Positions 57,005 to 64,000 of a stretch of DNA of 64,000 nt are shown piece by piece. Within the stretch, counting starts at the first letter, position 1. Each line of letters opens with the position of its first letter. The stretch is from Mycobacterium sp. E1214. Its GTDB lineage: Bacteria > Actinomycetota > Actinomycetes > Mycobacteriales > Mycobacteriaceae. Location of the stretch: the NCBI RefSeq assembly GCF_001666755.1, contig NZ_LZJC01000111.1, positions 18,849 through 82,848 on the forward strand, written 5' to 3'. The notes under the pieces were generated by a model that had not been told where the DNA came from, did not search any database, and was given only the letters and a program-made list of their open reading frames with translations. A program made the position numbers and the translations under genes.

Positions 57005-58159
57005 ATGACCGCGTGGATCGACGACCCCGTCCGGCGCGCCTGGGCCTATCTGTCCCGGGTGGCCGAGCCACCCTGCGCCGAACTCGCCGCCCTGGTGCGG
57101 CGCGTCGGGCCGGTCGACGCGGCGGAGGCGATCCGCCGCGGTCTGGTCCAGGGCGACCTGGCGCGCCATACCGCGGCCCGGCGTCACATGGACTGTGCGG
57201 CCACCGATCTCGACACGCTCGCACGCCGCGGCGGTCGGCTGATCACGCCCGATGACGACGAGTGGCCCGTGCTGGCGTTCGCCGCGTTCACCGGGGCTCA
57301 AGCCCGCCCGCGCGGCGGGCCGCCGCTCGTGTTGTGGGCGCTGGGGCCCGCCCGCCTCGACGAGATCACGGATCGGGCGGCGGCCGTCGTGGGCACGCGC
57401 GCGTGCACCGCGTACGGCGAACACATGGCCGCCGACCTGACGGCCGGGCTGGTCGAACGCGACGTCGCCGTCGTCTCCGGTGGCGCCTACGGCATCGACG
57501 GCGCGGCGCACCGCGCCGCCCTGGAAAGCGACGGCGTCACTGTGGCCGTGCTGGCCGGCGGCATCGACGTCCCCTATCCCAGCGGCCACACCGCCCTGCT
57601 GCATCGCGTCGGCCAGCACGGCCTGCTGTTGACCGAATATCCGCCCGGCGTCCGGCCGGCCCGGCACCGGTTCCTGACCCGCAACCGCCTGGTGGCCGCA
57701 GCCGCCGGCGCCACCGTGGTCGTCGAAGCCGGGTTGCGCAGCGGCGCGGCGAACACCGCCGCGTGGACGCGGGCGTTGGGACGGGTGGTGGCCGCGGTGC
57801 CCGGCCCCGTGACGTCGTCGGCGTCCGCGGGGTGTCACGCGTTGCTGCGCGACGGCGCGCAACTGGTCACCCGGGCCGAGCACGTGGTCGAGCTGATGGG
57901 ACGCATCGGCGAGCTGGCGCCCGAGGAATGCGGCCCCGCCACCGTGTTCGACGAACTCAGCGACGCCGAACGCAGGGTGTACGAGGCGCTGCCCGGCCGC
58001 GGCGCGGTGACGGTCGAGCAAATCGCCGTCGGGTCGGGCCTCGCGCCCGAGCAGGCGCTGGGGCCCCTGGCGATGCTGGAGCTCGCGGGCTTGGTCCGGC
58101 GCGACGGCGGGCGCTGGGGCATCGTTCGCGCCGGCGCCGCTGCGGCGCCGGCGCCGTGA
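57005..58159 (+). CDS. dprA: DNA-processing protein DprA
   Basis: A 384-residue single-strand DNA-binding protein that loads RecA. The Rossmann-like core has AVVGTRACTAYGE near residue 127, SGGAYGIDGAAHRAAL near 158, VLAGGIDVPYPSGH, RFLTRNRLVAA near 220 and VVVEAGLRSGAANTA near 240. A C-terminal winged-helix (TVEQIAVGSGLAPEQALGPLAMLELAGLV) ends the protein. ATG follows GGGAGG. This is the last gene of the conserved backbone; viuB and xerC, which I recall next in M. tuberculosis, are not here. Confidence 0.94.
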   Translation: MTAWIDDPVRRAWAYLSRVAEPPCAELAALVRRVGPVDAAEAIRRGLVQGDLARHTAARRHMDCAATDLDTLARRGGRLITPDDDEWPVLAFAAFTGAQARPRGGPPLVLWALGPARLDEITDRAAAVVGTRACTAYGEHMAADLTAGLVERDVAVVSGGAYGIDGAAHRAALESDGVTVAVLAGGIDVPYPSGHTALLHRVGQHGLLLTEYPPGVRPARHRFLTRNRLVAAAAGATVVVEAGLRSGAANTAAWTRALGRVVAAVPGPVTSSASAGCHALLRDGAQLVTRAEHVVELMGRIGELAPEECGPATVFDELSDAERRVYEALPGRGAVTVEQIAVGSGLAPEQALGPLAMLELAGLVRRDGGRWGIVRAGAAAAPAP

Positions 58160-58294
58160 TCAGGCGGACAACCGCTCGGCCACCGCCCAGGGCAAAACCG
58201 TGCCAGTGGACCGGGGCCCTGGGCGGCCGGGTAGCCCACCGGCCGGGCCGTCGCCGGGGAGGGGCGCCGGTCTTGCGCCACTACGCTCGTCAGC

Positions 58295-59680
58295 GTGACG
58301 GGGAGTTCGATCGGCGAGGCGCTCGACGACATGCCGGTGGGACCGGTGCACCGCAAGATCGTCGTCGCCGTGGGTCTCGGATTGTTCTTCGAGATCTACG
58401 AGATCTTCCTGTCTGCCACCATCGGCACCGCCATGCGGCGTGAATTCGGCGTGGGCGACATCGTTCTCAAACTGATGCTGGCGTCCTCATTCTTGGGGAT
58501 GTTCCTCGGCGCGGCGTTCTTCGGCGGGCTCGCCGACCGGTTGGGCCGGCGCAACGGCTTCCTGATCGGCCTCGCCTGGTTCTCGGTGTTCTCCCTGCTG
58601 GGCGCGTTCGTGCCGTCCCCCGCGCTGCTGCTGGCCACGCGGTTCCTGGCGGGCGTGGGCATCGGCGCCGTCTACCCGGTGGCCGACTCTTACCTGGCCG
58701 ACGTGCTGCCGAAGGAGCAGCGTGGCCGGCTGGCCGCCTACGCGTACACATGCTCCCACCTGGCGGTGCCACTGGCCGGGTTCCTGTCGTTCTGGCTGAG
58801 CAGCCGCGCACCCATCGGTATCGCGGGCTGGCGCTGGCTCGTGGCTTTCGGGGGAGTGGGTGCCGCGAGCGTGCTGGCCCTCAACCGGTGGCTGCCGGAG
58901 TCACCGCGCTGGCTGGCCGGCGCCGGGCGCGTTGACGAGGCCCGCCGGGTGCTGGCCCGATTCGCGGGCGCACCGTCGGCGGCCACGCACGACGCGGACC
59001 TGTTCGACCATGGGGTCCACACGCCGGCCAGGCCCGCCTTCCCGATACTGCGCCGCGCCCCCTACAGCCGCCGACTGGCGATGCTGGTCATCTTCCATCT
59101 GTTCCAGACGTTCGGTTACTACGGTTTCGGCACACTGGCCACGCTGGTCCTCGTGAACCGCGGCTTCCCTGTCGCCTCGTCGATGCTGTTCAGTGCGGTG
59201 TCGTTCCTCGGATATCCGATCGGGTCGGCGATGGCCATCCCGCTCATCGCGAAATTCGAGCGCAAGTTCCTGGTCGTCGGGTCGATCGCGGCGGTCGCCG
59301 GCTTCGGCCTGCTGTTCGCCACGCAGTCGTCGACGCCGTTGATCGTGCTGTTCGGCTTCCTGACCACCGCCACCTGCAACGTGTTCTCCAACGTCTACCA
59401 CGTCTACCAGGCGGAGATCTTCCCCACCGAGGTGCGCGCCACAGCGGTCGGCTGGACCTACTCGTTGTCCCGCCTGTCCAGCGGCGCCTCGCCGTTTCTG
59501 CTGTTACCGGTCCTGCACCGCTACGGTGCGGGCGCGATGTTCGCCGTCGTGGCCGCCGCGTTGGCACTCGTGGGCGTCGCGGTTCTCTGGCTGGGCCCGC
59601 GCACCTCGCATCGAAGTGTCGACGACATCAACCCCGAAGTCCGCACGCCCGAACCAGACGTCCAGGGCGCCGACCGGTGA
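58295..59680 (+). CDS. Major facilitator superfamily transporter
   Basis: A 461-residue membrane protein with twelve predicted helices. The loop 2-3 motif GGLADRLGRRNGF near residue 75 and its sugar-porter-like partner RWLPESPRWLAGAGRVDEARRVL after helix 6 place it in the metabolite:H+ symporter/sugar porter branch. AEIFPTEVRATAVGW near residue 370 supports this. Substrate unknown; an organic acid or sugar is likely. GTG start with a weak site, 135 bp after dprA. Confidence 0.9.
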   Translation: MTGSSIGEALDDMPVGPVHRKIVVAVGLGLFFEIYEIFLSATIGTAMRREFGVGDIVLKLMLASSFLGMFLGAAFFGGLADRLGRRNGFLIGLAWFSVFSLLGAFVPSPALLLATRFLAGVGIGAVYPVADSYLADVLPKEQRGRLAAYAYTCSHLAVPLAGFLSFWLSSRAPIGIAGWRWLVAFGGVGAASVLALNRWLPESPRWLAGAGRVDEARRVLARFAGAPSAATHDADLFDHGVHTPARPAFPILRRAPYSRRLAMLVIFHLFQTFGYYGFGTLATLVLVNRGFPVASSMLFSAVSFLGYPIGSAMAIPLIAKFERKFLVVGSIAAVAGFGLLFATQSSTPLIVLFGFLTTATCNVFSNVYHVYQAEIFPTEVRATAVGWTYSLSRLSSGASPFLLLPVLHRYGAGAMFAVVAAALALVGVAVLWLGPRTSHRSVDDINPEVRTPEPDVQGADR

Positions 59681-59785
59681 CGCCAGCGGCGCAACGACCG
59701 CTTCGGGCTCGCCCGTCCCACCGGGGTGCGGTGTTTGCAGCCGGAGCTTCGTAACGCGGTACCGCGGGCGGTCGGCAAGGCGTTC

Positions 59786-60226
59786 TCAGGCCGCCCGCTG
59801 CACCACGCGATACGGGAGGCGGCGCTCGACTGCCTCGTCGACGCTGACGGCGAAGACGTAGGAACCCGGCTTCTGTAGCCGCAGCGCCGGAATGTTGACC
59901 GCCAAGGCGACCGATTGAGTTTCGCCGGAGTCGACGTGCCGAGATGGGCCGACATTGAATTTAAATTGGGTGTGGAATGGCTCTCGCTCGTCCGTGTTGT
60001 GGTTCTTGACCATTTGCCCGTCCGCGTCCAGCAGTTCGATGTCGACCGTGTGTTCCTGGTCGGTCGCGGTGCGCGCTACTTCGACGATTATCGCGACGCC
60101 CAGCGACACCGTGACGGGTCCGGTGTGCTGCGCCGGGACGACAACCTGGTCGATGCCGCCGGCCGCGACGTATAACACGTTGTTCTGCGCCTCTGCGTGG
60201 TTGCACAGAATTGCGGTCAACTGCAT
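59786..60226 (-). CDS. DUF6941-like conserved protein
   Basis: A 146-residue protein beginning MQLTAILCNHAEAQNNVLYVAAGG, a pattern seen in DUF6941 proteins of actinobacteria, followed by two beta-rich segments (LGVAIIVEVARTATDQEHTVDIEL and SYVFAVSVDEAVERRLPYRV). It looks like a beta-sandwich; function unknown. In-frame ATG at 60238 and a GTG-type extension to 60304 exist, but the family start favours 60226. It converges with the MFS gene and is divergent from the PPE gene. Confidence 0.75.
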   Translation of the reverse strand: MQLTAILCNHAEAQNNVLYVAAGGIDQVVVPAQHTGPVTVSLGVAIIVEVARTATDQEHTVDIELLDADGQMVKNHNTDEREPFHTQFKFNVGPSRHVDSGETQSVALAVNIPALRLQKPGSYVFAVSVDEAVERRLPYRVVQRAA

Positions 60227-60801
60227 GGCGACGACCATACCCGGGCTTTGCGCGTCGATGTGCGTTATCACCTCCACCGATCCCGGATGCCGCTGCAGGC
60301 CCAATCAACTTGGGAAACAATGGCGTTCGTTGACGTAAGCCGGTCGCACGGTGTATAGGGAGCGCTCTTGAGTGGGGATGCCGCCCGCGTTCGGCGGCCT
60401 CTTCATTGGTTCGGTGGGATTTCCGAGAACCAATTGACCTCACATCCGTAACGCGGCGAAAATGAATTGAATACAATGACTCGCGAGAACTCGATTAATG
60501 GTGACCGACCATTAGCACTGCGAGGGTTGCCCCGACGCTGACAACGGCCAAGCTCACCGCCTTTTTCGCCGGCGAATGTTAGTGGTCGGCAGTCCATTGG
60601 GCTGCGGTGTGGGCCGTCTATCGATAGCTGCGGCAGTACGCGAAACGAAAACTTGCGCCGAACGGCAGATTAATTCCACAAAAACCACCCATCGCCAATC
60701 CAACACACGCACAATAGGGGCGATCGAGGTCAGCCCTCGACGGGAGCGTAACGGTCATCTGGCTTCGGGTGTCACCACCCACGGAACTCGATGAGAAGGC
60801 C
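60227..60801. other. Non-coding, AT-rich region upstream of the PPE gene
   Basis: No supported gene in these 575 bp; the short open frames are of mixed composition. It is clearly less G+C-rich than the rest of the window. TTGACG (60330-60335) with TATAGG 18 bp downstream (60354-60359), and an isolated TACAAT (60472-60477), are weak promoter-like strings facing the PPE gene. No PE gene, the usual partner, is present. The composition suggests acquired or weakly constrained DNA. Confidence 0.6.
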
Positions 60802-63800
60802 ATGGATTTTGCTTTCCTGCCTCCGGAAGTCAACTCTGCGCGCATGTACAGCGGCCCCGGATCGGGGCCGCTTTTAGCGGCGGCGGCCGCCTGGGACACG
60901 CTGGCCGCCGCATTGACGTCCAGCGCCAGCGGTTACGCCGCGGTCGTCGCGGAGTTGGCCGGTCAAGCCTGGTTCGGTCCGGCGTCGTTGGCCATGCTGG
61001 CCGCGGCGGTTCCCTACGCCCAGTGGTTGGCAAGCACAGGCGCATTGGCCGCACAGACGGCCGCCCAGGCGTACGCCGCCGCCGCCGCCTACGAGGCGGC
61101 CTTCATCGCGACGGTGCCTCCGCCCGCGGTCGCCGAGAATCGGGCGCAGCTGGCGGCGTTGGTCGCGACCAATTTCCTGGGCGTGAACACTCCGGCGATC
61201 ATGGCCACCGAAGCCTTGTATGCGGAGATGTGGGCTCAAGACGCCGCCGCCATGTACGGCTATGAGGCCGCGTCAACCGCCGCGAGCGCCCTCACGCCGT
61301 TCGGGGAGCCGCCGCGCACCACCAACTCCGTCGGTCAGGTGACCGACGCGCAGGCGCTGGCCCGGGCCGCCGGCGATTCGACCAGCTCCCGCATCCAGAG
61401 CCTGGCGCAGTTGACCTCGCCGGTGTCGTCACAACAGGCCGGTTCGACGGCGACGTCGGAGCAGTCGGTGTCGGGAGCTGCCTCGCAGCAGTTGAGCTCG
61501 ACCGCCATGTCGGAACAGGTGAGCTCTTCGACGGTGTCGCAGCAACTTGACTCGAGCGCGGTGTCGCAGCAGTTGAGTTCTGCCGCCGCGTCGCAGCAGT
61601 TGACGTCGGTATCGCAGCCGTCGGTGTCGAATGCGGTCTCCTCGCAACCGGCCGCGACCACCGCGTCGCAGCAGGCGGTGTCGACGACGGTGTCCCAGCA
61701 GCTGGGCTCGACCAGCGTCTCTCAACAGTCCACGCCCAGCGCCGTTTCCGCGCAGCCGACCTCGACCACCGCCTACCAAGCGGCTTCACCGGCCGCCTCG
61801 AACCAGCCGACCGCCACGGCCGTGACGCAGCAGTCGACCGCCACGGCCGTCACCCAGCAGTCCGCGTCGACGGCGGTGACCCCGCAGTCCGCGTCGACGG
61901 CGGTGACCCCGCAGCCGACCTCGGTGTCCGCCTATCAGGCGGCGTCGCCCGCCGCCACGCAGCAGCTGAGCTCGACGGCCGCGACCCAACAGCTCAGCTC
62001 GACGGCCGCGACCCAACAGCTGAGCTCGACGGCCGCGACGCAGCAGCTGAGCTCGACGGCCGCGACCCAACAGCTGAGCTCGACGGCGGTCTCGCAGGGG
62101 CTCACGGAAACGCACGTCATCATCGACGGCGTCGACCCGATTTCGCTGTCCGGCGACGTCACCGGCACCACGCACCTCACCGCCGGCAACAGCTACGTCA
62201 TCCTCGCGGGCAACACCGTCACGATCGACCCAGGCGCAACCCTGATCGCCGACTCCGGCAGCACCCTCACCATCGACGGCACCATGACCATCGACGGCGG
62301 GACGCTTGGCTCCGGCGGCAGCCTGATCGACGGCGGTGCCATCACCGTCGCGAACGGTGGAGCCGTCACGGTCAACGGCGGAACGCTTCTCGCCGACGGG
62401 GGCACGCTGACCGTCACCAACTCCCTGACCGTCGCGAGCGGGGGCTCCGTCACCGTCAACGGCGGCACCGTCGTCGGGGCGGGCGGCAGCGTGACCGTCA
62501 GCTCCGGCGGCGTGCTCACCGACAGTGGCACTATCACTCTCGGCAGCGGTGGGGTGCTCGGCTCGGGCGGATCCCTGACCGACAGCGGCACGCTGACCGT
62601 CGGCGCCGGCGGCGTGCTCGCCGACGGCGGCACCGTGACCGTCGGCTCGGGCGGCACCTTGACCGACGGCGGCACGCTGACGATCAGCTCTGGCAGCACC
62701 TTGACCGTCAACTCGGGCGGCGCGGTCACCGACAGCGGCGCGCTCACCATCAGCTCGGGTGGCACGCTCACCGACGGCGGCACCGTCACCGTCACAGGCG
62801 GCGGCGTCCTCACCGACGGGGGCTCCCTGACGAACACCGGCGGGACCGTCATCGTCAGCACGGGCGGCGCCGACAGCGGCACGTTCACAGTCGGCTCCGG
62901 CGTGACCTTCACCGACAGCGGCACCGTGTCCATCGGACCGGGCGGCAGCCTGACCGACGGCGGGACGATGGTGGTCGCCAGCGGCGGCACGCTGACCGAC
63001 GGCGGCACGCTGACGGTCGCCAACGGTGGAACCGTGACGGATCTCGGTGCGCTCACCATCGATTCGGGCGGCGTGTTCACCGACAACGGAACGTTCACCG
63101 CCGGCCTCGGTGTCACGGTCGTCGACAACGGCACCCTGGACCTCAACAACGCTGTCAGCCTCACCGGCAGCGCCATCGACGTGGGCCCCACCGGCGCGCT
63201 GGACATCAACAGCGGCGGCACGCTCGCCATCAACCTCGGCGGCACACTGAGCGATGGCGGCGCGGTCACCATCAACTCGGGTGGCACCCTGACCGACGGC
63301 GGCACCGTAACACTCACCGGCGGTGGCACATTGTCCGACGGTGGCGCGTTGACCAATACGGGCGGCACGCTCCTGGTCAGCACCGGCGGCACCGATAGCG
63401 GAACGCTGGTCGTCGGCCCCGGCGTGACGTTCACCGACACCGGCGCCGTCACCGTCAACTCCGGTGGCGCCGTGACCGTCGACGGCACACTCACCGTCGG
63501 CCCGACCGGCGCGTTGACCGACAGCGGGGCTGTCACGATCAATGCGGGCGGAGTGTTGACAGACGGCGGCGCAGTCACCGTCAATTCTTCTGGCGCAGTG
63601 ACCGATAGCGGAACCCTCACCGTCGCCGGAGGCGGGACGTTGACCGACAGTGGCGTCGTCACCGTCAATTCGAGCGGGGTGTTTACTGATAGTGGTGCGC
63701 TGACGGTCAATTCGGGTGGGACGTTGTCCGACAGCGGTGCATTCACCATCGATTCGGGCGTCACGCTTGCCGACAACGGCACCCTGAACGTCGACAGCGG

Positions 63801-64000
63801 CGCCACCGTCGGCGGCACCATCGACGTCGGATCGACCGGTGCGCTCAACGTCAACGACGGCGGCACCCTCACCGTCAGTGCTACCGGCACGCTGAGCGAC
63901 GGCGGCGCTGTGACGGTGAATACCGGTGGCGCGCTTGTCGATAGCGGAACTGTCGACATCAACGGCGGAGCGGTTCTCGGGTCCGCCGGCACGCTGACCG
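60802..64000 (+). CDS. PPE-family protein with Gln-rich linker and long beta-solenoid-like repeat region (3' end outside window)
   Basis: At least 1066 residues without a stop. Residues 1-176 form a PPE domain: PPE at 7-9, WFG (WxG) at 57-59, [26 protein letters not shown] near 130-154. Residues 177-432 are a Ser/Thr/Ala/Gln linker with many QQ pairs, ending in five TQQLSSTAA units. From about 433 onward, [23 protein letters not shown] looks like a beta-helix cap, and then about forty units near the form [14 protein letters not shown] follow. PPE proteins are exported by ESX systems to the cell surface; the repeats suggest an adhesin-like shaft. GAGAAGG lies only 2 bp before the ATG. Confidence 0.9.
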   Translation, partial: MDFAFLPPEVNSARMYSGPGSGPLLAAAAAWDTLAAALTSSASGYAAVVAELAGQAWFGPASLAMLAAAVPYAQWLASTGALAAQTAAQAYAAAAAYEAAFIATVPPPAVAENRAQLAALVATNFLGVNTPAIMATEALYAEMWAQDAAAMYGYEAASTAASALTPFGEPPRTTNSVGQVTDAQALARAAGDSTSSRIQSLAQLTSPVSSQQAGSTATSEQSVSGAASQQLSSTAMSEQVSSSTVSQQLDSSAVSQQLSSAAASQQLTSVSQPSVSNAVSSQPAATTASQQAVSTTVSQQLGSTSVSQQSTPSAVSAQPTSTTAYQAASPAASNQPTATAVTQQSTATAVTQQSASTAVTPQSASTAVTPQPTSVSAYQAASPAATQQLSSTAATQQLSSTAATQQLSSTAATQQLSSTAATQQLSSTAVSQGLTETHVIIDGVDPISLSGDVTGTTHLTAGNSYVILAGNTVTIDPGATLIADSGSTLTIDGTMTIDGGTLGSGGSLIDGGAITVANGGAVTVNGGTLLADGGTLTVTNSLTVASGGSVTVNGGTVVGAGGSVTVSSGGVLTDSGTITLGSGGVLGSGGSLTDSGTLTVGAGGVLADGGTVTVGSGGTLTDGGTLTISSGSTLTVNSGGAVTDSGALTISSGGTLTDGGTVTVTGGGVLTDGGSLTNTGGTVIVSTGGADSGTFTVGSGVTFTDSGTVSIGPGGSLTDGGTMVVASGGTLTDGGTLTVANGGTVTDLGALTIDSGGVFTDNGTFTAGLGVTVVDNGTLDLNNAVSLTGSAIDVGPTGALDINSGGTLAINLGGTLSDGGAVTINSGGTLTDGGTVTLTGGGTLSDGGALTNTGGTLLVSTGGTDSGTLVVGPGVTFTDTGAVTVNSGGAVTVDGTLTVGPTGALTDSGAVTINAGGVLTDGGAVTVNSSGAVTDSGTLTVAGGGTLTDSGVVTVNSSGVFTDSGALTVNSGGTLSDSGAFTIDSGVTLADNGTLNVDSGATVGGTIDVGSTGALNVNDGGTLTVSATGTLSDGGAVTVNTGGALVDSGTVDINGGAVLGSAGTLT
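61957..62091 (+). repeat. Five tandem 27-bp units (TQQLSSTAA) in the PPE linker
   Basis: Residues 386-430 are five copies of Thr-Gln-Gln-Leu-Ser-Ser-Thr-Ala-Ala (the last ends Ala-Val). The DNA units are nearly identical and differ mainly at third positions, a candidate variable-number tandem repeat that keeps the frame. Confidence 0.85.
62220..64000 (+). repeat. About forty degenerate 42-bp (14-residue) repeats of the PPE passenger region
   Basis: Units follow Ser-Gly-Gly-(Thr/Ala/Val)-(Leu/Val)-Thr-Asp-(Gly/Ser)-Gly-(Thr/Ala)-(Leu/Val)-Thr-(Val/Ile)-(Ser/Thr/Asn), mixed with shorter 8-residue half-units such as SGSTLTVN. Alternating hydrophobic residues and Gly/Asp turns suggest strand-turn-strand coils. 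The repeat continues to the window edge. Confidence 0.85.

Noticed and set aside
59755..59766. CGCGGTACCGCG palindrome between the MFS and DUF6941-like genes
   Set aside because: It is a loopless 12-bp palindrome expected fairly often in such G+C-rich DNA. No T-run or paired site supports a terminator or operator.
60576..60794. A 72-codon open frame before the PPE gene
   Set aside because: Its composition is unlike mycobacterial proteins, it has no ribosome binding site and it does not resemble a PE protein.
62193..63992. A 599-residue open frame on the minus strand, rich in Pro/Val/Ser/Thr
   Set aside because: It is the exact antisense of the PPE repeat region. Repeated Gly, Ser, Thr, Val and Asp codons in a G+C-rich gene leave no stops on the opposite strand. 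It lacks a ribosome binding site and any domain.

Overview
The window is about 70% G+C, has many GTG starts and 1-8 bp gene overlaps, and ends in a PPE-family gene. Together with mycobacterial families (sepIVA, a dacB2-like carboxypeptidase, a mycofactocin-linked SDR) this places it in a slow-growing non-tuberculous Mycobacterium, most like the M. avium complex. The backbone follows, in inverted orientation, the M. tuberculosis order thiL-ung-recG ... dprA (Rv2977c to Rv2896c as I remember it), with several large differences. The organism assignment and all comparisons with M. tuberculosis come from memory, not from a search.

Region 1 (1-16987) is mainly core: thiL (partial), ung, rpmB, a DAK-domain protein, recG, an exported nuclease-like protein, an aldo/keto reductase, lipN, a DsbA-VKOR disulfide-forming pair, rsmD and coaD. 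A six-gene accessory block (1292-6850: three SDRs, one of them mycofactocin-type, a DUF1214 protein, a sulfotransferase and a SnoaL-like protein) sits between ung and rpmB. No pyruvate carboxylase gene lies between the VKOR gene and rsmD.

Region 2 (17123-20998) is accessory: a translationally coupled amidohydrolase/decarboxylase-like and ThDP-enzyme pair, then a permease gene with a RicR-like (copper) operator upstream. The phthiocerol/phenolic-glycolipid locus that lies between this permease and sepIVA in M. tuberculosis is absent; only 256 bp separate them.

Region 3 (21255-51631) is a dense housekeeping block. It covers septation (sepIVA), RNA processing and repair (rnc, mutM), chromosome organisation (smc), SRP targeting (ftsY, ffh), nitrogen control (amt-glnB-glnD behind a GlnR-like box), signalling and cell wall (pknI, dacB2), ribosome and tRNA maturation (rpsP-khpA-rimM-trmD, rplS), protein export (lepB) and RNase HII. 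Leaders of rpsP and rplS share an 11-bp promoter-like element.

Region 4 (51638-58159) mixes conserved genes (fdhD, UPF0102, comM-like, dprA) with insertions: a GAF-ANTAR protein, an epimerase-like protein and a small DUF4190-like membrane protein. Region 5 (58295-64000) is accessory: an MFS transporter, a DUF6941-like protein and the most unusual object here, a PPE protein of at least 1066 residues. Its N-terminal PPE domain is joined to a Ser/Thr/Gln repeat linker and about 600 residues of Gly/Ser/Thr/Asp-rich repeats that look like a beta-solenoid adhesin. It runs off the window end.
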